A stretch of DNA of 60,835 bases from Andreprevotia chitinilytica DSM 18519. GTDB lineage: Bacteria > Pseudomonadota > Gammaproteobacteria > Burkholderiales > Chitinibacteraceae. Location of the stretch: the NCBI RefSeq assembly GCF_000711875.1, contig NZ_JONM01000024.1, positions 1-60,835 on the forward strand. The letters are read 5' to 3'. The translations under genes were made by a program, and so were the position numbers. Every line of letters starts with the position of its first letter. Positions within the stretch are counted from its first letter, which is position 1. Positions 49,286-58,607 of the stretch are shown here, in pieces. The notes beneath the pieces are model-generated. The model was given only the letters and a program-made list of their open reading frames with translations, did not search any database and was not told the origin of the DNA.

Positions 49286-50269
49286 TCAGGCGACTTCGTA
49301 CGGTAACGCCAGCACTTCAAGTGCCGGGCCATCGACGCTACCCAAGTGCAGTCCGTGCTCAAGCGAGGCGGTTTGCACAACCACCAGCGCTTCGATGCCG
49401 CCTTGTGGCGCAGGCGCGGCCAGCAGCAGCTTGCCGGAAGCCTGCCCATTCATTTCCGGGCTGTAGACGTCATTTCCTGCGGCGGCGGCATCAGTGCCGA
49501 TATGCACGCGGAACATGCGCCGCTTGAGTTTGCCGAGGTATTGCGTGCGGGCGACGATTTCCTGGCCCGGATAGCAACCCTTGGTGAAGCTCACTGCGCC
49601 GATCAGTTCCATGTTGGCCATCTGCGGCACGAACTCTTCTTGGGTCGCTGCCGTTACCCACGGTGCGCCAGCGCGAATCTCGGTCAACCGCCAGACGTCC
49701 TCACCAGCGGGTTGCACGCCAGCCTGTTGCAGGGCATCCCAGATCACTTGGGATTGATCGGCGCGGGCAATGAGCTGGTAGCGATTTTCAGACAGCGCGA
49801 TGACCGTCAGCGCATCGCCATGCAGCACGGCCAATGCATCAGTTGGAACACCTCCGGCAACCTTGGCAAGGACATCTGCTGCTTTAGGCCCGGCAATGCC
49901 GATGTTCAGGTAATCGGCGTTCGCATCGGACGCCTTGGTCTTGGCGCGAAGCACGAACATCGACAGACGTTTCTGGATCGCAGTCTGTAATTCGGCGGCG
50001 ATCTGCAGCAAGTAGTCGTCGCCATCACGCCAGACCAGAAAACTCGCCTGCATCCGGCCCTTGGGCGTCGAGTAGCTTGAATACTGCGCTTGCTCGTAGG
50101 GGAGGGTGCGCACATCGCTGGAAAGCTGGCCATTCAGGAAGGCAGCGGTTTCCTCGCCGGAAAAGCGAATCAGACCGTACTGGCTGAGTGGGCTGGCAAT
50201 GGTGCCGTTGGCGAGTGCATCGAATTGTTCGGAGAGCGTGCCGGGGGCGGCGGAGCGAATCGCGGTCAT
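49286..50269 (-). CDS. ygfZ: Folate-binding Fe-S maintenance protein YgfZ
   Basis: 327 residues if the ATG at 50269 is used. The signature KGCYPGQEIVART near residue 230 holds the conserved cysteine, in a GcvT-like tetrahydrofolate-binding fold. YgfZ helps assemble or repair certain Fe-S proteins. The frame remains open to 50395, overlapping the next gene, and no ribosome-binding site clearly decides the start. Confidence 0.92.
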   Translation of the reverse strand: MTAIRSAAPGTLSEQFDALANGTIASPLSQYGLIRFSGEETAAFLNGQLSSDVRTLPYEQAQYSSYSTPKGRMQASFLVWRDGDDYLLQIAAELQTAIQKRLSMFVLRAKTKASDANADYLNIGIAGPKAADVLAKVAGGVPTDALAVLHGDALTVIALSENRYQLIARADQSQVIWDALQQAGVQPAGEDVWRLTEIRAGAPWVTAATQEEFVPQMANMELIGAVSFTKGCYPGQEIVARTQYLGKLKRRMFRVHIGTDAAAAGNDVYSPEMNGQASGKLLLAAPAPQGGIEALVVVQTASLEHGLHLGSVDGPALEVLALPYEVA

Positions 50270-50363
50270 ATGCACGGTGCTGATTGAGGTGTCGGGGAAG
50301 CGCAACAGATGGGGATGCCCGGCCAGAAAAACAAGCTGGCCGGACAGGTGCGGGATCAGTGGA

Positions 50364-51644
50364 TCAGTGCTCGGCGGCGACTTCGGACGCTGCAAGCGCC
50401 GGCGCTGGCTCCTCCGCGCGGGAGCGAACCACGTTGCCTGTGGTCAGGACGGGGGTTTTCAACGCGCCGCCGACGCGAATCTGGTTACCGATGCTGATCG
50501 GGCCGCTGGACAAACGAGCAGAGAAAAAGCCGTTCAACTTCTGGCCTTCCCCAATCGCAAGATTGCCATTGGCACTGAATTTGCCGCCAACGATTTGCAC
50601 CCCGGAGAACTGGGTCTGCTGACCGCGGACGGCAACATTGGTGCGCAAGGTATCGAAGCGCGTCTGGCCGCCACGCTCGAAAGTACCGGCGGTTTGCGAC
50701 TTGAGCGGCGTGACCAGATCAAAGTTGTGCAGGAAGCCGTCGCGCACCTGCAACTTGGCATCGATCCCCGGCGTATCGAACAGCTTGCGATAGTCGGTGG
50801 ACTTGTAGACGAAGTTGGCTTCGCCTTCGGCCCGACCCGAGACATGCGTGACCGGGCTGAACACCATGCTCAACGGTTCTGACTGGATGCTATTGGTGCG
50901 GATGGTGCCCGACAGCAGCCAGCCATCGTTCCAGCCAACCTGCGCGTTGCCGGTGACGATGCCGCCGTAGAGATCACCCCGGATATCTTCGATCACGATG
51001 CCGGCGCTATTGGCAACGCCCTTCAGCATCAGGCTTTCGAACCGTACCGGATAGCCGAATGGCAGCTCCCAATTGGTGGCGGTCAGCGTTAGCGCAAACA
51101 GATCATTCTTGGGCTCGATCTGGAATTCGAGATGCCCGGAGTTATCTGTGACCAGCAATTCAGCGAGTTTGCCGTTCTCATCAAAGCGGATCTTGCCATC
51201 GACCGGGCCAAGCGTCTGGCTGCCGATCTTGACCGTGGATTTGGTCAGCTGCAAGTCGGCCAAACGTGGCGTATCGGCCTCTGGCCGCAAACGCTCCGGG
51301 AGCTGGATGGCGAAGTTCGGACTGAACTGCGCGCCAGAGACGACGATTCCGCGCAAGGAGGTACGACCGTGGAACAGGTTATAGAACGAGATGGGAATAG
51401 TGACTCGCTCGATCTGGCCGATCGCCGGGTCGTTGTCGATTACGACATTTTCCAGCTCCAGAACCGGGGCTGGATTGTAGGAAAAATGAATCTCCCCGGC
51501 TTGAAAACCGCCGTGAGTCATCCGTTTAAGCAGGTCACCCAGCTTCTGCTGATAGAAGCTGGAAGGAAGTGCGACTGGCAGTATCGCTGCGGCCAGAAGA
51601 ATAAAAACCAATAAAATCAGCGATATTCGTGCTTTTCCCATCAT
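50364..51644 (-). CDS. AsmA-like inner-membrane-anchored protein
   Basis: 426 residues. One N-terminal membrane helix (about 5-27) is followed by a long beta-rich periplasmic part. LLVFILLAAAILPVALP, LKRMTHGGFQAGEIHFSYNPAPVLELENV and the C-terminal AEGEANFVYKSTDYRKLFDTPGIDAKLQVRDG resemble AsmA-family proteins, which are linked to lipid traffic to the outer membrane. It is on the same strand as ygfZ. GAGGGGAG precedes two consecutive ATGs. Confidence 0.75.
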   Translation of the reverse strand: MMGKARISLILLVFILLAAAILPVALPSSFYQQKLGDLLKRMTHGGFQAGEIHFSYNPAPVLELENVVIDNDPAIGQIERVTIPISFYNLFHGRTSLRGIVVSGAQFSPNFAIQLPERLRPEADTPRLADLQLTKSTVKIGSQTLGPVDGKIRFDENGKLAELLVTDNSGHLEFQIEPKNDLFALTLTATNWELPFGYPVRFESLMLKGVANSAGIVIEDIRGDLYGGIVTGNAQVGWNDGWLLSGTIRTNSIQSEPLSMVFSPVTHVSGRAEGEANFVYKSTDYRKLFDTPGIDAKLQVRDGFLHNFDLVTPLKSQTAGTFERGGQTRFDTLRTNVAVRGQQTQFSGVQIVGGKFSANGNLAIGEGQKLNGFFSARLSSGPISIGNQIRVGGALKTPVLTTGNVVRSRAEEPAPALAASEVAAEH

Positions 51645-51671
51645 CTCCCCTCATTTTTTTGGAGGCTGGTG

Positions 51672-51700
51672 TTGACAGCCCAACGGCGGGTGCCTATTAT
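51672..51700 (+). promoter_or_regulatory. tRNA-Asn promoter
   Basis: Consensus TTGACA (51672-51677) and TATTAT (51695-51700) with a 17-base spacer, 17 bases before the tRNA. Confidence 0.88.
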
Positions 51701-51716
51701 ACGCAGCTTCATCGGT

Positions 51717-51792
51717 TCCCCGATAGCTCAGTTGGTAGAGCAACGGACTGTTAATCCGTGTGTCCCTGGTTCGAGCCCAGGTCGGGGAGCCA
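51717..51792 (+). tRNA. tRNA-Asn (anticodon GTT)
   Basis: 76 bases with complete cloverleaf: acceptor TCCCCGA/TCGGGGA, D-arm with AGCTCAGTTGGTAGAGC, anticodon stem ACGGA-CTGTTAA-TCCGT with GTT, T-loop GGTTCGAGCC and encoded CCA. The 3' half is also the probable attachment site of the island that follows, since the recombinase gene reads into it. Confidence 0.97.
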
Positions 51793-53322
51793 CCCTGTTT
51801 CACTGTGAACCGCCCCACGAGGGCGGTTTACTATTTCCAGCGGCCGATAGTCGATCTGCAGGTGATTTCCGATCACCGAGACCTGCTCCAGGATGCTGCT
51901 GAAGAATTCCCTTTTCTTCTTGTTGTCTGTCGAGTCCGCGAGGATGCCCCGGAATAGCTGGGTCGCCTCGATCACATCCGTTTCGTCCAACGACCACGCA
52001 TCCCCAGCATAGTCCTCGATGTCGAGGTACGCCTTTTCAGTCTCCGCAATCTGTTTTCCCAGCTCTCGCAGTCGCGTGGTCAGGTCGCCGAGGTTCGGTG
52101 TGTCCTTGCCGTGAAGTTCGAGCAGCTCGAACAGGTTGTTGCGGCGCTGCTGTAGCTTCTTCAGCTCCGCCTTAACCGCCGCGCGTTGCTTTTCAATCGT
52201 GTCATTCCACTCGCTGGTGAGCTGGTGGACTTCGTGGATAGCTTCCCGCACGCGCTCGGGCGTCAGGACGCGATTGAGCACGACGTCGGTCAAATATAGG
52301 TCGAGTTCTTTCGCCGGCAGCCGGCGGCTACTGCAGCCGGCCCCTTTGAGTGACGATCGGCAGTTGTAGTAGTGGTAAACGTTGTTGCGACCCGTGGCCG
52401 ATTCGATTTGCATGGCCGCCCCGCATTCGCCGCACCGCAGGATGCCGGTGAACACGAAATTGCTGTGCGGGCTGCCGCTGGCAACGCGAGGGCTTCGGGA
52501 CAGCATCAGCTGTTGCACGCGGTCGTAAACGTCTCGAGTGACGATGGCCGGGTGGCTTTCAGTGACGATCCAGTCTGCCTCTGGCCGTGCGGACCCATCG
52601 GCGCGGGTCCGGTTGAAGACGATCAAGCCCGCGTATACCGGATTCTTGAGCGCGAGCGAGACGGTGTTTTTTTCCCACGCTTTGCCGTTCTTCCGCTGCC
52701 CATCCTCGTTGAGCGCCATCGAGATTGCCTTGGAACCTAGGCCTTGCAGGCAGAGGGCGAACATGTCGCGGATGGTTTGAGCCTCTGGCTCTTTGATGGC
52801 CAAGCGCCTGCGTTTGCCGTCGAGCACCACGTGATAGCCAAACGGCACGCGCCCGCCGTTGAAATAGCCATCCCGCGCATTTTTCATCATTGAACGGGAC
52901 GTATCGCGGCTGACCATGCGCGAATAGTGCTCATCGACGATTTCGAGCAACGAGCCGGCAAACCAGCCCTCGTCGGTGTCCTCGTCGATGTCTGTACTCA
53001 CATAGACCAGCTTGGTGCCGCCATCGGCCAAGGCCTTTTTATAGAGCCCGGCGTCGATTTTGTTGCGCGCAAAGCGGCTCGTTGACCAACAGATGAAATA
53101 GTCAACGTCGAAGGCTGCGCAGTAGTTGATGGCGTCTTGGAAGGCGGGGCGTTTCGCGGCGCTGCGCCCGCTGATGCCTTCGTCTGTGAACACCCGTAGC
53201 ACCTGGACTTCGAGCGCGGCGGCTTTCGCATGGCCCTGTTCGATCTGGCTGGCGATGGGAAGGCCATCGTCGGCCTGTTTTGCCGTGGATACGCGGCCGT
53301 AGATGATTGCGGTTTTAGACAT
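51751..53322 (-). CDS. Large serine recombinase (site-specific integrase)
   Basis: 523 residues. The N-terminal resolvase domain has YGRVST with catalytic Ser12 and GISGRSAAKRPAF. The recombinase domain follows (about 165-270). Then come a zinc ribbon (LRCGECGAAM...YYNCRSSLKGAGC), a coiled coil (about 385-440) and a C-terminal tail. The last 13 residues (WLPDLGSNQGHTD) are antisense translation of the 3' half of tRNA-Asn, so the stop is supplied by the attachment site. The start overlaps the Mor-like gene by eight bases. Confidence 0.93.
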   Translation of the reverse strand: MSKTAIIYGRVSTAKQADDGLPIASQIEQGHAKAAALEVQVLRVFTDEGISGRSAAKRPAFQDAINYCAAFDVDYFICWSTSRFARNKIDAGLYKKALADGGTKLVYVSTDIDEDTDEGWFAGSLLEIVDEHYSRMVSRDTSRSMMKNARDGYFNGGRVPFGYHVVLDGKRRRLAIKEPEAQTIRDMFALCLQGLGSKAISMALNEDGQRKNGKAWEKNTVSLALKNPVYAGLIVFNRTRADGSARPEADWIVTESHPAIVTRDVYDRVQQLMLSRSPRVASGSPHSNFVFTGILRCGECGAAMQIESATGRNNVYHYYNCRSSLKGAGCSSRRLPAKELDLYLTDVVLNRVLTPERVREAIHEVHQLTSEWNDTIEKQRAAVKAELKKLQQRRNNLFELLELHGKDTPNLGDLTTRLRELGKQIAETEKAYLDIEDYAGDAWSLDETDVIEATQLFRGILADSTDNKKKREFFSSILEQVSVIGNHLQIDYRPLEIVNRPRGAVHSETGWLPDLGSNQGHTD

Positions 53323-53791
53323 CTGCTTGAGATTTGATGATTCGGGTGATGTGACGGGGGGTGAGGACGATGTTGTAGCTGTCGAGTAGCGCTTGCTTGA
53401 TCTGGCTCGGGCGGCGTCCGGCGTCGTGCAACGCCAAGATATACCGATTGCGCTGATAGGTAAGCCAACTCTTATACGGTCGGAAGCGCAGCAGGATCAT
53501 CCCGTTGTCGGTTCGCGGCAGATCCTCGCTTTTGTCGAGTTCGCGCCAAACCTCCAAAAAGGCATCTACCCCGATGCGCTCGGCGATGCGGAGTAGCGCT
53601 GCAGGCATGTGCGCGGCGGCCAAGTCGTCGAGGCGCGGGTCTCGAACTTCAGAAGCATTGCAATTATTTAGGTACCCACCTCCCCTGGGCGGAGGGTGGA
53701 GGGGCCTTTGCCGACCCCCCACCCCTGGGCGACGGGGGCCATTGGTGCTCAGTTCGTCCATTGTGCTGCGCTTTTGGTGCTCGGCGGTCAT
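53315..53791 (-). CDS. Mor-like transcriptional regulator
   Basis: 158 residues, with AGGGGG before the ATG at 53791. The first 50 residues are Pro/Gly-rich and disordered. Residues 55-155 (LDDLAAAHMPAALLRIAERIGVDAFLEVWREL...LTYQRNRYILALHDAGRRPSQIKQALLDSYNIVLTPRHITRII) resemble the Mu Mor/C activator family with a C-terminal helix-turn-helix. It overlaps the serine recombinase gene and probably controls the element. Confidence 0.7.
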   Translation of the reverse strand: MTAEHQKRSTMDELSTNGPRRPGVGGRQRPLHPPPRGGGYLNNCNASEVRDPRLDDLAAAHMPAALLRIAERIGVDAFLEVWRELDKSEDLPRTDNGMILLRFRPYKSWLTYQRNRYILALHDAGRRPSQIKQALLDSYNIVLTPRHITRIIKSQADV

Positions 53792-53982
53792 CTAGTCCCC
53801 CTAGGTGCAATGCGGGTTGCAGGCAGGTGATACGGCTGCGTGCTGCGCTTTCCTGCAAGACCACGCAGCACCCTTGATCTGATTTAGCCCGTTCTTAAGG
53901 GGACTTTGGGACAGCCGCGCGGACGCCCGTCGCCGTTGAGATATAGCCGCCATGGTTGTTCGGGGAATAGAACTTGTATACA

Positions 53983-55011
53983 TCAAACTGGACCCGTGAA
54001 TGGAGGCCGCTGCTGTGCATCCAGGCGGCGCAGTAGCTCAGAGGCGGGTGTACGAATCTTTGCCAGTGGGTTGGCGCGATCAACTGTCTCGGTCTTTTTG
54101 TTCATGGCTAGGTGCAGATAGACCATTGAGGATTGCACCGAGCTATGTCCCAGCAGCTTGCTGGTCTGGTCGAGCGATACGTCTGACTCAGTCAGCTCCG
54201 TGCCGAAGCGGTGGCGCAACGCATGCGGGTGTAACAACGCCTCCGGAATGCCAGCGCGAAGGCCATAACGCCGCACTATTTCCTGCACGCCGCGTGCGCT
54301 AAGCCGGCGTGCCTCGCCGTGAAATTCGTGGGCTGGGATGCGCGTATTGCGAGTGGAAACCCACAGCGGCCGGTCGCCGTTGGGCAGCGCCGCGTCGATT
54401 TTGTCGTGATCCGGATGTTCCAGGTACACCCGTAGCAGCAGTTCAACCTCACGCGGTATGGGCTGCAAGCGTTCCTTGTCGCCTTTTTCCAGTACGCGGG
54501 TGGCCATGCGGCGCTGCTTTTTGAATTGATATTCGTGCAGGTCGGAGCGGTTCATCGCTACAAGACCAGCCAAGCGCAAACCGCAGCCGGCCAACACCGA
54601 AATCAGCGCGGCGTCGCGGACGCCTTCGAATACGCCCAGATCCGGCTGGGCGATCAGCTTCTCAAGGTGGTCCAACGCGATCACCTGCGGGAGCGGTTTG
54701 CCGGCCTTGGGATAGGGCAAATGCTCGGCTGGGTTGACGTCGGCCAGATAGCCTTGGCGATCCAGCCAATCATAGAAGCCTCGCACGCAAGCCACATAGG
54801 GCACGCGGCTACGGGCATGCAGGCCGAATGTCTTGTTGAGGTATAGCCCGGTGAAGACGAGCAGCTCGTCCTCGGTGCACGAGCACGGGTCCCGGCCTGC
54901 AAGCCAGTCGCGAAAGCGGCCAAGGATATCGGAATAGGCGGCTGCCGTGCGGTCGGCGCGGCCTTGGTTAAGTTGCTTGAAGCGGATGAAACCTTCGATC
55001 AGTGCGTCCAT
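53983..55011 (-). CDS. Tyrosine recombinase/integrase
   Basis: 342 residues. A SAM-like N-terminal domain (about 1-90) is followed by the catalytic domain with Arg146 (GCGLRLAGL), Lys near 179, His263-x2-Arg266 (HPHALRH), His289 (LGHSS) and nucleophile Tyr298 (MVYLHL). All catalytic residues are present. It resembles XerC/D-like integrases of islands. It is a second recombinase in the island, 192 bases upstream of the Mor-like gene. Confidence 0.92.
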   Translation of the reverse strand: MDALIEGFIRFKQLNQGRADRTAAAYSDILGRFRDWLAGRDPCSCTEDELLVFTGLYLNKTFGLHARSRVPYVACVRGFYDWLDRQGYLADVNPAEHLPYPKAGKPLPQVIALDHLEKLIAQPDLGVFEGVRDAALISVLAGCGLRLAGLVAMNRSDLHEYQFKKQRRMATRVLEKGDKERLQPIPREVELLLRVYLEHPDHDKIDAALPNGDRPLWVSTRNTRIPAHEFHGEARRLSARGVQEIVRRYGLRAGIPEALLHPHALRHRFGTELTESDVSLDQTSKLLGHSSVQSSMVYLHLAMNKKTETVDRANPLAKIRTPASELLRRLDAQQRPPFTGPV

Positions 55012-55113
55012 GAACCCTCATGCGGAACGACCATGGGCAGAACAAACCATGATTCGTGGATTGGCGATGGGGTAATTATAACTCGTTGTTTTAATTGTTA
55101 TTTATCTGGTTTT

Positions 55114-55410
55114 TTATCCACGGAAAACCCGTGGATCACCGAGGCATTACGTGGACAGCCGTCCGAAAGAGTCGCCAACGCGTGGATTTTATTTCCCAAC
55201 ACGCGGATACGTTTTCCCCGTTCCTTCTCTCTTCTTTCTCTTTGTTTTTAAAAGAAAAGAGAGAGATATAGAAAGGAAACAAACATCACCCTGACAAATT
55301 AAAATACGTGGAAAATCTGAATGAACACGCGGATTAAAAATCTAACCCGTGGAGACACTTTTCTAATAAATCAAAGGGTTATGGAAAGTGTAAGGCGGAA
55401 TCCACGCGTT
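55114..55410. repeat. Iteron-like CGTGGA/CGCGGA repeat array with DnaA-box-like site
   Basis: A CG(T/C)GGA motif occurs at about 55130, 55150, 55181, 55202, 55307, 55328 and 55348, and inverted at 55117 and 55401. The first inverted copy forms TTATCCACGG, eight of nine bases of a DnaA box. The spacer is AT-rich with a pyrimidine/purine stretch (55221-55280). This could be an origin of an excised element, integrase arm sites or regulator sites. No gene is supported in 55012-55672, although open frames exist from 55321. Confidence 0.5.
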
Positions 55411-55672
55411 ATGGCGCTCTGCGCAGGATTTTTGTGTGCACTCAAGGTCGGCCAGATGCGCCTTTGGGTTTTTCGCCAGAAAAATCGCCAGGGCGCCAGC
55501 GAAGGGGAGGGCGTCCCCACAGGCTCATTGCTTTGCCGCAGGCATCGCGCTGTGTTTCTTTTTGGGGGGTACGGGGGACGACGACCACGACAGGCAAAGC
55601 CGCGTGGCCCTGAACCCAATAAGCAGTCGCCGTGCCGGCGACGGGTGTTTGACTAGCGATGAGGGTTGCAGC

Positions 55673-56404
55673 ATGTGCGGACGCTTCACACATAGCCGGT
55701 CACTCCGCGAGTACGGCGTGGCATTAGGGTGGATTGATAAGAATGACGACACGGGTACCCGGAATCTACTGCAGGTCGGTAACCGCTGGCCCTTCTACAA
55801 TCTCGCACCGGGAACTTGTCCCGATGTTATGCACCGCTTACCAGAAGGGAAGCGGTGCATTGATACGATTCGATGGGGATATCGTCCGGCATGGGCTGCC
55901 GACAGACAGATGAAGGATGGGAAACCCTATCCGGTGGTGATCAACGCGCGTGCGGAGACAGTTTCCACAAAGCCTTATTACGCGCCGTTGTGGGAAGCTG
56001 GCCGGCGCGTGTTGGTCCCGGCCGACGGCTGGTACGAGTGGCCGACCACGGAAGCCGGCAAGGTTCCTCACTACATCACCCGCAAGGATCGTGAACCGCT
56101 CTTTTTGGCCGCCCTAACTGGTTTCATCCCCTACACCGCTGGCCAGGACAAGCACGAAGCAGGGTTCGTGATCCTGACTCAGGATAGCCTTGGCGGAATG
56201 GTCGACGTGCATGATCGCCGTCCGGTTGTTTTTGGGCCGGAGCAAGCAGACCAATGGGCGGATCTAGATACGCCGATCGATCGCGCAGACCACCTCATGA
56301 GGCACGAAAGCCTGCCAGGCGATGTATTTGAATGGTGGCCTGTGTCCCAACTTGTAAATAATCCAAAGAACAACGATCCGTCACTAATAGTACGAATCGA
56401 ATAA
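55673..56404 (+). CDS. SRAP-domain (YedK/HMCES-like) abasic-site protein
   Basis: 243 residues from the ATG at 55673, which exposes the catalytic Cys2 (MCGRF) after Met removal. INARAETV, RVLVPADGWYEWP and the VHDRRPVV segment with its histidine complete the SRAP signature. These proteins form a thiazolidine crosslink with abasic sites in single-stranded DNA. Mobile elements and prophages often carry them. The in-frame extension upstream is not needed. Confidence 0.93.
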   Translation: MCGRFTHSRSLREYGVALGWIDKNDDTGTRNLLQVGNRWPFYNLAPGTCPDVMHRLPEGKRCIDTIRWGYRPAWAADRQMKDGKPYPVVINARAETVSTKPYYAPLWEAGRRVLVPADGWYEWPTTEAGKVPHYITRKDREPLFLAALTGFIPYTAGQDKHEAGFVILTQDSLGGMVDVHDRRPVVFGPEQADQWADLDTPIDRADHLMRHESLPGDVFEWWPVSQLVNNPKNNDPSLIVRIE

Positions 56405-56454
56405 GGATCAAAAATGGACGATTGTCCCGAACAAGTTGCGCCGCAATATTTTAA

Positions 56455-56952
56455 TTAGCTGTGCCCATACACTGGCTCACCATTTATTAACGCGGTAAGA
56501 ACGAGTTCTACCGCCCCATAACCTGACAATCCATCACGCGGAAGCTTCAATGCCTCATCCCGAGAGCAGGGGCTTTCGTAAAGAGTTTTACGTGGATCAT
56601 GGTCGTCGTAACGAATTTTCTGGAAGGCTCCCGAAACTGCATCCTGCCTTGCAAAAGCAGGCATGGGCCAGTTTTCTCTTACCCACATATCGTCAACGCC
56701 GATGATCAACCACGTACCATTCTTAAAGCCAAGGCCACTGAACATCTTCATGGCAATGGAGTCCTGTGGCGTTATGCCTTTAATATCGCTCAATGAGGGT
56801 ACATCTTTATAGCGTTGGCCAAAAAAGTAGCCAAATCCAGTTTTGACGCCTCGTCCTGGAGATACGCGAGAAATCACCCCAATAGCATATCCGCTGTCCC
56901 TAAGCGGCACAGCGAACCAAAGTCCTTCGATAATCCGCATTTTTTCTGTCAT
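56455..56952 (-). CDS. Imm26-family immunity protein
   Basis: 165 residues. IIEGLWFAVPLRDSGYAIGVISRV, GYFFGQRYKDVPSL and NGTWLIIGVDDMWVRENWPMPAF fit the Imm26 immunity family. The ATG overlaps the toxin stop by four bases (ATGA), so the two are coupled. It should neutralise the adjacent nuclease-like toxin. Confidence 0.8.
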   Translation of the reverse strand: MTEKMRIIEGLWFAVPLRDSGYAIGVISRVSPGRGVKTGFGYFFGQRYKDVPSLSDIKGITPQDSIAMKMFSGLGFKNGTWLIIGVDDMWVRENWPMPAFARQDAVSGAFQKIRYDDHDPRKTLYESPCSRDEALKLPRDGLSGYGAVELVLTALINGEPVYGHS

Positions 56953-57530
56953 TTTAATACGCCTGGCTGTATCAGGTATTGAAGCAAATTCGTATTGCTA
57001 GGATTGATTGGCCTAACCTTATTTAGCGGCGGATTATACAAATCATGAAGCGTTTGTTCTCGTCCTCTTTGGGTCGCGTAATCATTAGTTTGAAGATCAA
57101 CCTCAAATTCATAATCAGCCGTGCATTCTGCACGTCCATGTTCACCTTTGCGCCTTGCCAAATTATTAGTGCGTCCCGTGCGCATCACTCGCCCAGTCAT
57201 GGGATCACGGAGCATATAAGTACCACCTTTGGCATAAGATTGCTCAAGTCGCTCGTAGTCTCGCTCCGTGTAACGTTGATTTGGATCGCGAAAAACATTT
57301 GTCGGATCTTGACCATTCACACGCATCAGGTCATTCATCCGCTCTTCGACGAAGCGGCTCTCGATTTCTTGATTTTCTCGAAACTCTTCGGCGGGGGCAC
57401 GCTCTTCGATTAGGCCGCTCGGATCAACCCTGCTCAGCGGATTGCCATTCACATAGTTTGCATTTGCTCCGCACAGCAGCCCCATCAACAGCAACACGCC
57501 GACGCACAGTTTTCTAACCAAATAATTCAC
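56949..57530 (-). CDS. Secreted orphan RHS-tail toxin with GIY-YIG/URI-like nuclease domain
   Basis: 193 residues from GTG 57530. Residues 1-24 form a signal peptide ending GANA. They are joined directly to YVNGNPLSRVDPSGL, the conserved end of an RHS core. The C-terminal part GGTYMLRDPMTGRVMRTGRTNNLARRKGEHGR...QRGREQTLHDLYNPPLNKVRPI resembles GIY-YIG/URI nuclease toxins of RHS proteins. The bulk of an RHS protein is missing, so a toxin cartridge has been attached to a Sec signal. Imm26 follows. Confidence 0.75.
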   Translation of the reverse strand: MNYLVRKLCVGVLLLMGLLCGANANYVNGNPLSRVDPSGLIEERAPAEEFRENQEIESRFVEERMNDLMRVNGQDPTNVFRDPNQRYTERDYERLEQSYAKGGTYMLRDPMTGRVMRTGRTNNLARRKGEHGRAECTADYEFEVDLQTNDYATQRGREQTLHDLYNPPLNKVRPINPSNTNLLQYLIQPGVLK

Positions 57531-57557
57531 AGCCTCATTCTCCTGAATGTACTTCCC

Positions 57558-58607
57558 TTATTGATCTTCGCCAGCCCTGGCACGTCGGATTCTTTCACGA
57601 TAGGCCGCCTCCATCGACGCAGTAGGTGCCTGAAAGCCAAGCTCCTTGACCTTATTTCCCCAATACCACCACCCTTTTGCTAGCTGTTCATACCGAGGCA
57701 GCAGGCTCGTTGGTATATCGAACGCGTTCGGGTACTTGTCGACGAATAGTCTCTGCCGCAGCCCCTTGTAGCCCATGTAGGCATTGATCATGGCAGTGAT
57801 GTCTTTGGGATAGTGGTCGAGCATAAGCAGAGACAACTTGATACGTGCCTCGTCCGCTTCGTTGCTGTGCTGGCTTTCATAGCTATCAAACAGCGATTCG
57901 GCGATGACAGCCGCAGTTTCCGTTTTGGTTAGCGGCTGCAAGTAGATACCGTTCGCGATCGCCTTTTGAGTCAATGTCGGAAATTGCGTCATCTGCCAAT
58001 CGTCTTCGGCCCATCCGCCTCCGCTCGTTGTTTCCACCCCATACCAGAGTCCGTTGTCCCCACGGAATTTCACGTAGAGGTGAGCGGGCGCTGTAGTGAT
58101 CGTGACGGGGATGCCCAGCTTCTGTCCAAGAATGACAAACAGCAGAGGCATAGAAACGCAGTTTCCCCTATGCGTGGTCAGATAGACCGACAGCAATTTC
58201 GCTTTCGGATTGCGGTCGTCCTCAAAGTTGTAGAGAAACGGTTTCCTACCGCTGGAAGGTGGCGGTCGGTACAGGTAGTCGCGCAAGACCTTGAATTTGA
58301 CTAGGCTGCTGGCACCTTGCGGAAAGGACGCCTTGATTTCCGCAGCCATGTTGTCGATCTGCTTGCGTACTGCGGCCTGGTCGGTCTCAGGATCGATCAT
58401 GTGATCGATGGCCAGCTTTGCCCTTGCCAAATCGATTTTGTCGTCTGGTGCCTCCAAAATCGCCCGGATTGTACGAAGATTGGCGTCATCGACGGCTGGT
58501 GCGACATCCAATGCTTGGGCCGACGGCACGACCGTAACGGCCATGAGGAAGGCGCAAAGTCCTATTCTGGCGAGGGTCCGGGTAGGTAATGAGACAGCTA
58601 TCTTCAA
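57558..58607 (-). CDS. Secreted transglutaminase-like protein
   Basis: 349 residues starting at TTG 58607, which overlaps the preceding stop and keeps the signal peptide (to about residue 32, PSAQA). The transglutaminase triad is visible: [13 protein letters not shown] (Cys), APAHLYVKF (His) and GVETTSGG (Glu). Such domains act as cysteine peptidases or amidases. The target is unknown. It lies 27 bases upstream of the RHS-tail toxin on the same strand. Confidence 0.8.
   Translation of the reverse strand: MKIAVSLPTRTLARIGLCAFLMAVTVVPSAQALDVAPAVDDANLRTIRAILEAPDDKIDLARAKLAIDHMIDPETDQAAVRKQIDNMAAEIKASFPQGASSLVKFKVLRDYLYRPPPSSGRKPFLYNFEDDRNPKAKLLSVYLTTHRGNCVSMPLLFVILGQKLGIPVTITTAPAHLYVKFRGDNGLWYGVETTSGGGWAEDDWQMTQFPTLTQKAIANGIYLQPLTKTETAAVIAESLFDSYESQHSNEADEARIKLSLLMLDHYPKDITAMINAYMGYKGLRQRLFVDKYPNAFDIPTSLLPRYEQLAKGWWYWGNKVKELGFQAPTASMEAAYRERIRRARAGEDQ

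Noticed and set aside
55114-55123. Chromosomal oriC
   Set aside because: Only one DnaA-box-like site, no dnaA/dnaN/gidA context, and the surroundings are a mobile island.
55321-55656. 111-codon ORF before the SRAP gene
   Set aside because: No ribosome-binding site, arginine-rich translation and overlapping open frames on both strands; it also lies over the repeat array. Could be a small phage-type gene but not supportable.
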